This document shows, in pieces, positions 6,900 through 15,554 of a stretch of DNA of 64,000 bases. The notes under the pieces are model-generated. The model was not told where the DNA came from. It did no database searches and worked only from the letters and a program-made list of their open reading frames with translations. A program made the translations under genes and the position numbers. Each line of letters begins with the position of its first letter. The stretch's first letter is position 1. This DNA is from DATBGS01 sp036557885. GTDB taxonomy: Bacteria; Chloroflexota; Ktedonobacteria; Ktedonobacterales; DATBGS01. Location: positions 4,797-68,796 of the forward strand of contig DATBGS010000060.1 of assembly GCA_036557885.1 (NCBI GenBank), written 5' to 3'.

Positions 6900-8612
6900 A
6901 TGAAACATGGTCGCGTGGCTCTTGGGGCCACCCTCCTGATGCTGTTGGCTACTATTATGGCTGCCTGCGGGAACCCTGGTACGGGTCCAGTGGTTGGGCA
7001 GCAGCAGTATAACTATCAGACGCCCACCCATAACGGGGGCACCGTTGTCTTTTCTGATTGGCAGTTCCCTGATAGCACCAACCCCTGGTTTGCCACGTCG
7101 GTGGTAGATTTTGAGCTTATCCCGGCGCTCTATGGCGGGCCGGTGACGATTGGCTCTGACGGCAACTTTTTGCCCGATGAAGTGACCGAGGTGCCCACGC
7201 TCGCCAATGGCGATGTGAGCAAGGACGGTCTGACGGTAACGCTCAAGCTGCGCCATGATTTGAAATGGTCGGATGGGCAGGAATTGACGGCAGATGATTT
7301 TGTCTACTGGCTCAATGTGCTGCTGGACCCAAACACTGCCGCCGCGAGCACCGCAGGCTTTGACCCCGATACGCTGGCCTCGTATGTGGCCCAGGACAAG
7401 TACACGCTGGTACTCAAATACGTCAAGCCCTTTGCGCCGTATCTGTCGTATCTGCCCTTTGCCGCGCCAAAGCATGCCTGGGGCAGCATTGCCGACAAAG
7501 ACCTGGCAAATACCGAGGAAGTCAACCTGACCACGAAAGTGACCAGTGGCCCCTTTGTCGTGCAGGATTTTGCCAGCCAGCAAAGCGTGACGATGATCCC
7601 CAACCCGAACTTTACCTCCACCACGCTGCATAAGACGGTGCTGGATAAGCTAGTCTTTAAAGGTTTTTCCAGCAAAGACGCGCTGATTGCGGGGTATCAA
7701 GCGGGAGAAACCGACCACGCCCAAGACTTCAGTAACGCTGATATTCAGAAGGTCACCGGGCTGCCTGGGCTGCACATCGCCCCCGCAATTTCCTATGAGC
7801 ATATTGACTTCAACCTGCAAAACGCGGCGCTGCAAGACATCAATGTGCGCAAGGCGATTGAGGAGGCAATTGATCGCTGCCAGATCATTCAGGCGGTGCT
7901 GAACCAGACCTGCGATAAGGTAGGCGTGGATACCATCCTGCCCGCGCCTTCACCCTATTACGATTCGACCATTAAAGCCCTTCCGTTTAGTCTGACTCAG
8001 GCCAAGGCCGATATGCAGGCGGCAGGTTGGGATTGTTCGGCCAACCCCTGCACGAAGGCTGGGAAGCCGTTCCCGACGCTGAATCTGGTGACGACGAGCG
8101 GCAACACGCAGCGCGCGAATGTGACGGAGATTGTCAAGCAAGACCTCGGAAATCTGGGCGTTCCTGTCAATCTGGATGGGCAGTATTACGGCAACGGCCC
8201 GCTCTTTGCCGGTTACGGCCAGAATGGTATCCTGGCGCGCGGTAACTACGATCTGGCGTTGTTTGCCTACACCTTTGGGGTGGACGCAGACGGCGCGCTC
8301 TATCCGTCGTTCGACAGCACCCAGATTCCCAGCGACGCCAACCCGGCAGGTGGCAACTATGAGCGTGTCAATGACCCACAGGTAGACCAACTGCTGGAGC
8401 AAGGGCGGACCACGCTTGATCCCGCCAAGCGGCACGACATCTATGTGACGCTACAGAAGCTCTTGATCCAGGATGTCTACACGATTCCGATGTACCTGCG
8501 TCCGAACATTACGCTGACCAGTGACAATGTGGGCAACTACATTGATAACCCCACGTCGGCTGGCAACACGTGGAATGTTGGCGACTGGTTTGTTAAAAGA
8601 GCGGCCCAATAG
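6900..8612 (+). CDS. ABC transporter solute-binding lipoprotein, family 5 (peptide/nickel type)
   Basis: A 570-residue lipoprotein: signal peptide ending in the lipobox IMAAC (Cys about 24), then a family 5 binding fold. Recognisable segments are LKLRHDLKWSDGQELTADDF (the domain signature), TSGPFVVQDF, FNLQNAALQDINVRKAIEEA and the closing YTIPMYLRPNITL. It should be anchored on the outer face of the membrane and deliver oligopeptides or a similar solute to an ABC permease. No permease or ATPase gene flanks it, so it is an orphan binding protein here; the substrate cannot be told. The ATG follows AAGAGGCATCACGC. Confidence 0.92.
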   Translation: MKHGRVALGATLLMLLATIMAACGNPGTGPVVGQQQYNYQTPTHNGGTVVFSDWQFPDSTNPWFATSVVDFELIPALYGGPVTIGSDGNFLPDEVTEVPTLANGDVSKDGLTVTLKLRHDLKWSDGQELTADDFVYWLNVLLDPNTAAASTAGFDPDTLASYVAQDKYTLVLKYVKPFAPYLSYLPFAAPKHAWGSIADKDLANTEEVNLTTKVTSGPFVVQDFASQQSVTMIPNPNFTSTTLHKTVLDKLVFKGFSSKDALIAGYQAGETDHAQDFSNADIQKVTGLPGLHIAPAISYEHIDFNLQNAALQDINVRKAIEEAIDRCQIIQAVLNQTCDKVGVDTILPAPSPYYDSTIKALPFSLTQAKADMQAAGWDCSANPCTKAGKPFPTLNLVTTSGNTQRANVTEIVKQDLGNLGVPVNLDGQYYGNGPLFAGYGQNGILARGNYDLALFAYTFGVDADGALYPSFDSTQIPSDANPAGGNYERVNDPQVDQLLEQGRTTLDPAKRHDIYVTLQKLLIQDVYTIPMYLRPNITLTSDNVGNYIDNPTSAGNTWNVGDWFVKRAAQ

Positions 8613-8665
8613 CAGGAAGTAGGAGTGATCGCGCATGTGTCGTGCTTGACCACTCCGGCAAGGAG

Positions 8666-8691
8666 CCAGCCAGGGCGAATGTCCTGGCTGG
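8666..8691. terminator. Hairpin between convergent binding-protein and glycosyltransferase genes
   Basis: CCAGCCAGG (8666-8674) pairs with CCTGGCTGG (8683-8691) around an 8-nt loop in the 122-nt convergent gap. No clear T-tract on either strand. Confidence 0.5.
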
Positions 8692-8734
8692 TGACGCCTT
8701 TGCTCCACAAGGCATCGTACAACATGATGAAGCG

Positions 8735-9823
8735 TTAGCTGAAGGGATGCTGCGAGGGCTGCCCAGGTGCGGCGATGCCCCCGCTGGCTTCTTCGGCCAG
8801 GAACGGGGTGCTCTCGCCAAACAGGATGCGCTCGTAAACCTTCAGATAGCCATTGATCATGGCGTCCAGGCTAAAATGATCTTCGACGTGGCGGCGGCAG
8901 ACGGCGCGGTCAATCGCGCTGATCTCGCTCAGCCGCCGCGCTGCTTCTGCTGCATCCGCCACCAGCAGCCCGTTGTGGCCGTTGATGACGATCTCTGGTA
9001 CCGAGCCGAGCGGCGTAGCGATTACGGGCAGGCCGCAGGCGCCCGCCTCTACCATTGTCAGGCCAAATGGCTCGCGGAAGGTGATCAAATGGAGCAGGGC
9101 ATAGGCGTTGCTCAAGAGTTCGCTGCGTGCCTCCGGGCCAACAGGACCAATATATTCGATCTGCCTGCCATCGCAAAACGGCTTGACCAGCGTCTCAAAA
9201 TACTCCTGATCTTGGATAATTCCGGCGATAATCAGGCGCATACCGCTCAGCTGGGCGGTTTCAATGGCGAGATGGGTGCCCTTTTCGGCGGAGATGCGCC
9301 CCAGAAAGACCAGATATTCGCCGGGGCGCGGGCTAAAGGTGAAGCGTGATGGGTCTATACCGTTATAGACGGTTGCCAGGTAGTTCAGGCCGCCCAAGCG
9401 GTCAGCGTTGCTGATGCTGACATAGTTCACCACGTTGTTGTACTCGAAGTAGGCGGGGTGAATGCGCGGCGAGCTAAAGCCGTGTATGGTGGTCAGCACG
9501 GGCGTTTTCACCAGCCGCGCCCAGACCAGCCCCATAAAATCGTAGTTATTGTGAATCAGGTCGAACTCGTGGGCGCGCTCGTAGCAGTGGGCGATGTGTA
9601 GATATTCATAGACCTTGCCGTCCAGTTCCGGGTGCTCGTAGAGCGATCCAGGGCAGATCGCGTCAAGCGCGCCGCGTGTTTCTGAGTCGCCGCTGGCAAA
9701 GAGCGTGACCTCGACGCCACGCGCCACCATGCCTTCAGCAATGTTGCTCACCACCTGTTCCCAGGGGCCGTAGTGATGTGGTGGGGTGCGCCAGCAGACA
9801 GGGCCAAGCAGTGCTATTTTCAT
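8735..9823 (-). CDS. Glycosyltransferase family 4
   Basis: A 362-residue GT-B glycosyltransferase, cytosolic or membrane-associated, moving a sugar from a nucleotide donor. The N-terminal acceptor domain opens MKIALLGPVCWRTPPHHYGP with EQVVSNIAEGMVARGVEVTL. The C-terminal donor domain shows YLVFLGRISAEKGTHLAIE and the EPFGLTMVEAGACGLPVIAT stretch with the conserved E-x7-E of retaining family 4 enzymes. The start at 9823 was chosen because MKIALLGP is the usual beginning and AAGGG lies upstream. It closely resembles the stand-alone ‘glycosyltransferase family 4’ proteins seen with MKIA starts; acceptor unknown. A truncated SnoaL-like ORF ends 4 nt upstream. Confidence 0.9.
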   Translation of the reverse strand: MKIALLGPVCWRTPPHHYGPWEQVVSNIAEGMVARGVEVTLFASGDSETRGALDAICPGSLYEHPELDGKVYEYLHIAHCYERAHEFDLIHNNYDFMGLVWARLVKTPVLTTIHGFSSPRIHPAYFEYNNVVNYVSISNADRLGGLNYLATVYNGIDPSRFTFSPRPGEYLVFLGRISAEKGTHLAIETAQLSGMRLIIAGIIQDQEYFETLVKPFCDGRQIEYIGPVGPEARSELLSNAYALLHLITFREPFGLTMVEAGACGLPVIATPLGSVPEIVINGHNGLLVADAAEAARRLSEISAIDRAVCRRHVEDHFSLDAMINGYLKVYERILFGESTPFLAEEASGGIAAPGQPSQHPFS

Positions 9824-9827
9824 ACAA

Positions 9828-10097
9828 CTACCCTTCAAGAGCATGGGGGTTGCGCAGAGAAATCTCTTTGATGAGCGCAACGCGGAGACGTTTATCCTTG
9901 ATGCTACAACACTCCACCGGCTTTTCTGGCACGGCTGTTGCGAATGCCTGATTGATCACCAGCCAGTCTTTTCTTCCCAATGGCTGGGGACTCCAGCCGC
10001 TCGCGGTAAAGTCATTGGAAAGTGTGGGAGATGCCGTCTCCCACTGTTGCTGTTTGAGGTTTGAGCTAAACTTTTGGACGAGTTCACTTGCGTGCAT
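9828..10097 (-). pseudogene. Truncated SnoaL/NTF2-like ORF
   Basis: Only the first 55 or so of 89 codons look like a SnoaL-like (NTF2 fold) protein: ELVQKFSSNLKQQQWETA, then LSNDFTASGWSPQPLGRKDW and LVINQAFATAVP. After that the reading (ECCSIKDKRLRVALIKEISL) no longer resembles the fold, and the beta-sheet that forms the pocket is missing. A normal member has about 120-140 residues. The ORF still has a good ribosome site (AGAGGAGAGTT before the ATG) and ends 4 nt before the glycosyltransferase, so it may be translated as a relic. A deletion or frameshift at about 9925 is inferred. Confidence 0.5.
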
Positions 10098-10356
10098 AAC
10101 TCTCCTCTGCTATGCTAGGGCTGGTATCCAACCAGGGATACTTTTTCCTGCTTACAATTTTTGTGCCAGGAAGCCAGTTTAGGAGGAAAGCCTCTTGCTT
10201 GTATGAGGCTAAAGCTGTAGAATTGCCGCAGAACTGAAGAAAGCTCCAATAACAGCGCCGCCACTTGCGGGAGAGCAACAAAGCTAACATGGGGAGAATG
10301 GTATGAGGGGTTTGTTGGGACTAGCCTGTTTGCGTCAAAGGATTCGAGGAGCCTCA

Positions 10357-12240
10357 ATGGATCAGTTCAGACTGCATCGGTCGTGTAGCTGGCCGGGAAT
10401 ACTTCTCCTGGCGTTGGTGCTGACCGGATGCAGCAGTGGAGGGCCGCAGGCGCATTTCCCCCTGGCTGGCCCTGGATTGCATCGCGCCATTGCCGGGGGC
10501 AGCCAGGGCACGATTTATTCGTGGTGGGTGCCAGCCAATGCGCGGGGCGCGCAGCCGAGCCTGCTGCTCTGGGATGGCAGCACCGTTGCAGTGGCGGACC
10601 CGGCAGGCACTGATCAGGAGTTTACGCCGCTCAATGATGGTCTGCACTGCGGGCAGGTTGCTCTGGCGCCAGATGGTCATGCGTTCGCTTGCAGTCAGTC
10701 GGCCTCCAATCAAAGCAGCATCCTGATCAAGTCGCTGGATGACCTGGACAAAGACCCACAAACGCTTTCGTTTGGGAGCGCTCCATTTGCCTGGGCACCG
10801 GACAGCCAGCATCTGACCTATCTGCATAGTGACTTGTCGGGCAGTGGGTCAACCTGCTCGGTGCTGATCGCTGATACCTCTTCTAACGCGCCTTCCAGCA
10901 ATACGGAAATGCTTCTGAGCGCAATTCCTTTTAACACGGCCCTGGGCCAAACTGCCAGCAGTTGCCCAGTTGCTTCGCTGGCGTGGTCGCCCTCCGGTGA
11001 TCAGGTGGCGGCGACGCTGGCTACCGCGCAAGGCGTGAACCTTGAGGTGTTTCATATTGATCAAGCAGGCGCCCCTGCTACCGTTGCGGGCGTGTATCTC
11101 CTCCCTGGCATTGCTCTGCAAGAAGCGGATACGATGACGACTCCTTCGCTGTTCTGGTCGCCAGATGGCAAGGTGCTGGCCGCTTTGACTGGCTATCAGC
11201 GAGGCATAGAGGATGGCCTTTACCTGCTGCCTGCGGGAGCAACCGCGCCGCTGACCGAGCCGCATCTGACGGATGTGGGCGAAGGCGCTGCGCTGGCTTT
11301 TTCTCCAGATAGCCACTGGCTGGCGGTGGGGACGGTTGGTCACACCATTGCTGGCGAGAATGCCACGTTGCAGGTCTATGACCTGGGGCAGTTTAAGCCA
11401 CAGTCGCTGGGCGAGATGCTGGTCGTGGGGGCCAGCCTGGGCTGGTCGGCTGACAGCGCGACGCTGGCCGCAGCGAGCGCCGCGAAACGGGGGATTGTGC
11501 TCTGGTCCTGGCCCGCTGCGGCGTTTAAGCAGCTTATTGCTGATCAAGATATTGCTCACCTGCATCAACTTGCCTGGTCGCCTGATAGCACGCGGCTGCT
11601 CTTTTCCGAAGGGTCGCACATCAATGGGCCAGCCTATGATGAACTGTATGTTCAGGCGATTCCGGTGCCCCCTGGCCGCACGACAACACTGGTTCTTCCC
11701 GAATGGTTTGCTGATGTGACAGGACTGATGCCTACGCTCTGGCTGGGAGTGGGTGGACTTATTTTTGTGTGGCTTCTCATTGCGCTGCTGCTGGTGCTGC
11801 GCGATCTTCAGCTTTCGCAGCGAACACGCGCGTTGGTCCGCTGGACATTGGGGGCGGGGCCGCTGCTGTGCGGGGCCGTTGTGCTCACCTTTGGTGAGCT
11901 TCCCGATTGGCTGGAGCGGCTGTATCAGCACTATAGCCTCTCGCTGTGCCAGGGAAGCCCAACGCTCACCTGCACCAGGGCTGGGGCGCTTTCTCTGCTC
12001 ACCATTGTTGGGCCACTTGTGCTGGTGATTCTGGTGATGTTGGTTGGGGCACTGATTGCTGGTCGGCGCGTACAGCCAGTGCCCGTTGTGCAAATACCGA
12101 TACGGCGTCCCGTTCCACTGGCTCCTAAGCCAGCGCATGGCGAAGAACAACTCTTGCTGCCACCGCCTCAAGCTGAGGAACGATCAGGTTTCGACATGGT
12201 GCCTCTCTGGGAAGAAGACGATCCGCCGGAACGAAGATGA
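10357..12240 (+). CDS. WD40-like (PD40) beta-propeller lipoprotein with C-terminal membrane helices
   Basis: About 627 residues. The signal peptide ends in the lipobox LVLTGC (Cys about 26). The body has repeated propeller signatures of the PD40/TolB type: FAWAPDSQHLTYL, LAWSPSGDQVAATL, LFWSPDGKVLAAL, LAFSPDSHWLAVG, LGWSADSATLAAA, LAWSPDSTRLLFS. Three hydrophobic helices near residues 465-485, 505-530 and 545-575 and a short basic/Pro-rich tail follow, an unusual combination for a lipoprotein. The ATG at 10357 has GAGGAG upstream; an earlier in-frame ATG at 10303 (after GGGGAGAATGGT) would add 18 residues. Role unknown; a surface protein-interaction or sensing platform is plausible. Confidence 0.7.
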   Translation: MDQFRLHRSCSWPGILLLALVLTGCSSGGPQAHFPLAGPGLHRAIAGGSQGTIYSWWVPANARGAQPSLLLWDGSTVAVADPAGTDQEFTPLNDGLHCGQVALAPDGHAFACSQSASNQSSILIKSLDDLDKDPQTLSFGSAPFAWAPDSQHLTYLHSDLSGSGSTCSVLIADTSSNAPSSNTEMLLSAIPFNTALGQTASSCPVASLAWSPSGDQVAATLATAQGVNLEVFHIDQAGAPATVAGVYLLPGIALQEADTMTTPSLFWSPDGKVLAALTGYQRGIEDGLYLLPAGATAPLTEPHLTDVGEGAALAFSPDSHWLAVGTVGHTIAGENATLQVYDLGQFKPQSLGEMLVVGASLGWSADSATLAAASAAKRGIVLWSWPAAAFKQLIADQDIAHLHQLAWSPDSTRLLFSEGSHINGPAYDELYVQAIPVPPGRTTTLVLPEWFADVTGLMPTLWLGVGGLIFVWLLIALLLVLRDLQLSQRTRALVRWTLGAGPLLCGAVVLTFGELPDWLERLYQHYSLSLCQGSPTLTCTRAGALSLLTIVGPLVLVILVMLVGALIAGRRVQPVPVVQIPIRRPVPLAPKPAHGEEQLLLPPPQAEERSGFDMVPLWEEDDPPERR

Positions 12241-12321
12241 AGCCAACATCGGTTCTTGTTCGTTCTTTTTTCAGAGCAATGTTGATCTTTGATAAAGAAC
12301 ATGTTCAAGGATGGTTTCTCA

Positions 12322-12930
12322 ATGCTGTTTCTTCTGCGTTTCTGCGCTCTTTTCCTGGAGCGCGTCAGGGATGCTCGCGCGTGGCGTGGGGCCGCGCCAC
12401 TGCGCTGGGTGGGCCTGGGGCTGTTCCTCTTACCGCTGCTTCTGGCGGCCTGTGGTGGCGATACGCCAGCACCCAGCAATGGTACGGCGCTCAATCAGTT
12501 GCATTGGTGCGATAAGCCAACGCAGCTTTTTCAGGATGGCAGCCAATCTCCGCCAACCGCGCTGGCGGATTGGTCGAAGGTGAAGGGGCAACTCAACTTT
12601 ACCGTCTACCTGCCTGCTACGCTCTCGGATGGAAGCTGTCTGGTTTCCGCGCACGCGCTGGTGAACGATAAGGTGCTGGGCAGCAGTTTTAGCGTGAGCT
12701 ATTTGATGCCTGGTGGGGTGCCGCTGGCGTTCTCCGAGACGGCCTTGAGTAGCACCCAAAGCAGCAGCGCCTTTCAATGCGCGCCAGATGCCAGCAACAA
12801 AGGCACCTTTGATTGTCTGGGCGCAAAGGACAAGACGAACATTGTGATGGTGAGCAAAGCGGAGCAAAAAGACCTGGAGACGCTTTTCAACAAGCTCCAG
12901 CCCAACGTGGATTGGCAGCCCAAAAAGTAG
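12322..12930 (+). CDS. Lipoprotein of unknown function
   Basis: About 202 residues with a long basic N-region and a hydrophobic stretch ending in the lipobox LLLAACGG. The mature part contains five cysteines and a QLNFTVYLPATLSDGSCLVS strand pattern but no fold I recognise. The start is uncertain: ATG 12322 has AAGGA about 10 nt upstream, while ATG 12301 and TTG 12289 lack a ribosome site. It follows the propeller lipoprotein by about 80 nt on the same strand and may share its transcript. A perfect 19-bp terminator hairpin lies right after the stop. Confidence 0.6.
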   Translation: MLFLLRFCALFLERVRDARAWRGAAPLRWVGLGLFLLPLLLAACGGDTPAPSNGTALNQLHWCDKPTQLFQDGSQSPPTALADWSKVKGQLNFTVYLPATLSDGSCLVSAHALVNDKVLGSSFSVSYLMPGGVPLAFSETALSSTQSSSAFQCAPDASNKGTFDCLGAKDKTNIVMVSKAEQKDLETLFNKLQPNVDWQPKK

Positions 12931-12933
12931 CAG

Positions 12934-12979
12934 ACACAAGAGGAGCCTGGCGAATACACGCGCCAGGCTCCTCTTGTGT
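12934..12979. terminator. Perfect 19-bp hairpin, bidirectional terminator
   Basis: The arms 12934-12952 and 12961-12979 are exact reverse complements with an 8-nt loop (AATACACG). It sits between convergent genes ending at 12930 and 13004. T-rich sequence follows on the plus side (cttgtgttgttc overlap), so it probably serves both genes. Confidence 0.85.
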
Positions 12980-13003
12980 TGTTCGGTAGCCCAGAGCAAT
13001 TTC

Positions 13004-13510
13004 TCAGAGCGAACGGCGGATGAGGATGCCACTCACCATGCCATCCACAAAGCCCACCGCCATCATCCAGGCGCCAAAGCCAGGAATGAGCAGGCCACCG
13101 TTGGCGCTGCCGGTATCCAGGTTCGACAGGGCGGAAACGACGATCAGAAAGAAGCCCACCGCCAGCACCAGCAGCACCAGCCCGGCAAGAGCAATGCCGA
13201 TCTGTCGGGAAGCACCCACGCGGGTGAGCCGCCCGGAGAGGGCAAGCCCGCCAAAAGCAATCTGCGCCAGCGCCGCCAGTCCTACCAGCAGCAGGATTGC
13301 CAGCACAAAAAAGAGGATGGGTGAGCCGGCGCCTTGCTGGAACACGTCGAACAGGTTCAACACCAGCCCCAACCCGCTTACGCTGCCCGCCTTGGGCGCG
13401 GTATCAGACGAGAGAAACCAGGGCAAAAAGAAGCCGATCAGCGCCAGCACACCCCCGATGAGGCTGATAAGCGGCCAGGGCCGCGCGGATGAAGACGACG
13501 AAGAAGCCAT
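13004..13510 (-). CDS. Four-helix integral membrane protein of unknown function
   Basis: A 168-residue protein with a short serine-rich start (MASSSSSSARPW) and four hydrophobic segments: LISLIGGVLALIGFFLPWFL, ILFFVLAILLLVGLAALAQI, IALAGLVLLVLAVGFFLIVV and a weaker LLIPGFGAWMMAVGFVDGMV. The FFLPW motif after the first helix resembles small ‘DUF’ membrane proteins whose role is unknown. The ATG at 13510 follows AAGGGGAACTTTTTC. It shares a hairpin terminator with the convergent lipoprotein. Confidence 0.65.
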   Translation of the reverse strand: MASSSSSSARPWPLISLIGGVLALIGFFLPWFLSSDTAPKAGSVSGLGLVLNLFDVFQQGAGSPILFFVLAILLLVGLAALAQIAFGGLALSGRLTRVGASRQIGIALAGLVLLVLAVGFFLIVVSALSNLDTGSANGGLLIPGFGAWMMAVGFVDGMVSGILIRRSL

Positions 13511-13638
13511 GAAAAAGTTCCCCTTGGTGATGATAGATTACACGGTTGCGTATTTCAGAAGAGTGACCTCGCTATAGTACCAGCAACGCGCCAGATGTTA
13601 CAGAGGGCTTAAGACATGGCCCAGAGGAGCAGAGCACC

Positions 13639-14304
13639 ATGCAGCCTACGAAGAAACCACGAGTGAAGATTTGCTGCATCAGCAGCTATGAGGAAGCGCA
13701 GATGGCAATTGAGGCGGGCGCTTCGGCGCTGGGGCTGGTATCGGCCATGCCCAGCGGGCCTGGGCCGATTCCAGAGGAGCGGATTGCGCAGATTGCGGCG
13801 CGTATTCCGCCGGGCGTGGCGTCGTTTCTGCTTACTAGCCGCCAGGATGCCGATGCGATTCTGGCCCAACAGTGGCGCTGCCGGGCGAACACGCTGCAAC
13901 TGGTGGACCGCGTGGAGGAGGGTACCTATGCGGCGCTGCGCGCGGCCCTGCCAGGTATTGCGTTGGTACAGGTGATTCACGTGGGCGGGCAGGAGTCCTT
14001 TGAGGAGGCGCTGCGTGTCGCGCCGCAGGTGGACGCGCTGCTGCTGGATTCGGGCAATCAATCACTGGCAATCAAAGAGCTTGGTGGCACCGGGCGCGTC
14101 CACGACTGGCAGATCAGCCGGGCCATCCGCGAGGCGGTGGAGGTGCCGCTGTATCTGGCGGGCGGGCTGAACGCAGGGAATGTCGCGGAGGCGATTCGTC
14201 TGGTGCAGCCGTTTGGTCTGGATATTTGCTCAGGCGTGCGCACGAATGGGCAGTTAGACGCGGCCAAACTTGCCAGCTTTTTTGCCAGTGTCGCTGCCGC
14301 TTGA
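13639..14304 (+). CDS. Phosphoribosylanthranilate isomerase-like TIM barrel (TrpF family)
   Basis: A 221-residue TIM barrel of the TrpF type. It keeps the first-strand motif VKICCIS with the catalytic-position Cys, an Asp at the end of a later strand (DALLLDSG), the phosphate-binding GGTGRVHDW loop, LAGGLNAGNVAEAI and the last-strand GLDICSGVRTNGQLDAAKLA. Compared with canonical TrpF the KICGI/KICGL motif reads KICCI. No other tryptophan gene is nearby, so it may be a paralogue with another ligand instead of the biosynthetic isomerase. The ATG at 13639 follows an AGAGGAGCAGAGCACC stretch. Confidence 0.75.
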   Translation: MQPTKKPRVKICCISSYEEAQMAIEAGASALGLVSAMPSGPGPIPEERIAQIAARIPPGVASFLLTSRQDADAILAQQWRCRANTLQLVDRVEEGTYAALRAALPGIALVQVIHVGGQESFEEALRVAPQVDALLLDSGNQSLAIKELGGTGRVHDWQISRAIREAVEVPLYLAGGLNAGNVAEAIRLVQPFGLDICSGVRTNGQLDAAKLASFFASVAAA

Positions 14305-14393
14305 GCGTTCAGGCACTTTCCAGAGTGGCACGCGCATTGCACCTTACAGAGTAGGACGCTGAGAGATACTCTGGAAAAGAAAGGATGTATGGT

Positions 14394-14633
14394 ATGGCGC
14401 GTGCTCATAGCAGTGATCGCGGCTGCATGATGACGATGTTGTTTGTGCTGGTGCTGCTTGTCCCGCTGGTTGGACATGTCATCCTGACCTTTATGATTCT
14501 GGGCGATGAGTTGTCGGCTGGCGAGAAGGTGCTCTGGCTGATAGCGATCTGGGCGGTGCCTGTGGTTGGGCCACTGTTTTATTTGTTGTTGGGGCAGCGC
14601 CGGGACCGCGTGCTCAGTCCGGTGATGGCGTAG
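14394..14633 (+). CDS. PLDc_N-type small membrane protein
   Basis: A 79-residue protein with two membrane helices: MLFVLVLLVPLVGHVILTFM and the second with the LIAIWAVPVVGPLFYLLLGQ motif typical of the PLDc_N (phospholipase D nuclease N-terminal) domain, here alone. Such stand-alone domains are common and of unknown function. The ATG at 14394 is preferred over 14385 because AAAGGA lies 8 nt upstream. A 10-bp inverted repeat (14317-14326 with 14368-14377) lies in the leader. A terminator follows the stop. Confidence 0.65.
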   Translation: MARAHSSDRGCMMTMLFVLVLLVPLVGHVILTFMILGDELSAGEKVLWLIAIWAVPVVGPLFYLLLGQRRDRVLSPVMA

Positions 14634-14644
14634 TGCCGTTCTTT

Positions 14645-14679
14645 GAGCGCCCGCAGAATGCGCTGTGCTGCGGGCGCTC
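14645..14679 (+). terminator. Rho-independent terminator after the PLDc_N gene
   Basis: GAGCGCCCGCAG (14645-14656) pairs perfectly with CTGCGGGCGCTC (14668-14679) and is followed by TCTCTTTT on the plus strand. The hairpin can also serve the convergent metallophosphoesterase gene. Confidence 0.8.
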
Positions 14680-14693
14680 TCTCTTTTGGGCGC

Positions 14694-15554
14694 TCACAAA
14701 TATTTCCAGGTGGCGGCGGTGTACTGCCTGTACCAGGGCGCGTCTACGACCTCAAAGGAGTGCTCTTTGCGGCTTTTCCAGCGCAGAATGCCCATTGAGC
14801 CAGGCTCCAGCGCCAGCCCTCGGTCACGCCGGTCCCAGGCAAGGTCAGCCAGCTTGTAGACCTGTGTGACGCCGTTGGCATCGGTGGTGTGCAGGAGCGG
14901 GCCGTTGTAGTGCCCAAAGAAGTGATAGCGCGGCTGGTGCAGGGCAATCATCAAGCCAATCTCCTCGATGCCCGCGCCCTCGAAGACCTGATGACGATCT
15001 GCGTCGTGAGTCAGCAGGATGTCCACGCGAATGTCGCCCAACCGGTCCAGCCGCTTGCGCTCGTGGGGCTGGATGTTGCTCTCTTTGTCCTTTTTGCTAA
15101 ACGCGGGCGCGCCAATGCGCCCGATGCCCAGGATATGGATGCTTTCGTCCCCTGACTGAAAAGTATAGGGGACGCCAGTCTTCAGGCAGTAGACGCGCTG
15201 GTAGGGGTCCACCGGAAAGGTGGGCGCGCTGGTGCGGTTTTCCAGATTATCCAGCCAGCTATGATCTTCGTGGTTGCCGCGCACGTAGACCAGATTGCAC
15301 TTCGTCTGGTTGAGCGCCGCCTTGACCTCCGGCTGGGGCGTAGTGAAGTGGTCCAGGAAGCCGCGCTCGGTGGGGTCGCGCTCAATATAGCTGCGTGTGG
15401 CTTTGTCCATGCGGGCTTCCACTGGAAACGTGCCCAGGTCGCCCGCCTGTAAGATCAGGTCAATCTGCTCGCCGGTTTCTTTTTGCCAGCGCGCGCAGAG
15501 CTTAAATGCCAGAAGGATTCTGCCGTGTACATCGGCAAAGACTGCAATATTCAT
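14694..15554 (-). CDS. Calcineurin-like metallophosphoesterase, second of a tandem pair
   Basis: A 286-residue cytosolic phosphoesterase with the dimetal motifs in order: FADVHG, AGDLG, RGNHED, LLTHDAD and GHYN. The last motif is normally GHxH; here the second His is Asn, which could weaken one metal site or change specificity. The protein ends in a WYRQYTAATWKYL tail. Its ATG begins right after the TAA of the preceding metallophosphoesterase gene, so the two are translated as a unit. Substrate is unknown. Confidence 0.85.
   Translation of the reverse strand: MNIAVFADVHGRILLAFKLCARWQKETGEQIDLILQAGDLGTFPVEARMDKATRSYIERDPTERGFLDHFTTPQPEVKAALNQTKCNLVYVRGNHEDHSWLDNLENRTSAPTFPVDPYQRVYCLKTGVPYTFQSGDESIHILGIGRIGAPAFSKKDKESNIQPHERKRLDRLGDIRVDILLTHDADRHQVFEGAGIEEIGLMIALHQPRYHFFGHYNGPLLHTTDANGVTQVYKLADLAWDRRDRGLALEPGSMGILRWKSRKEHSFEVVDAPWYRQYTAATWKYL

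Noticed and set aside
8642..9349. Long plus-strand reading frame opposite the GT4 gene
   Set aside because: Its translation has no family signs, while the minus strand carries clear glycosyltransferase motifs; a codon-bias shadow.
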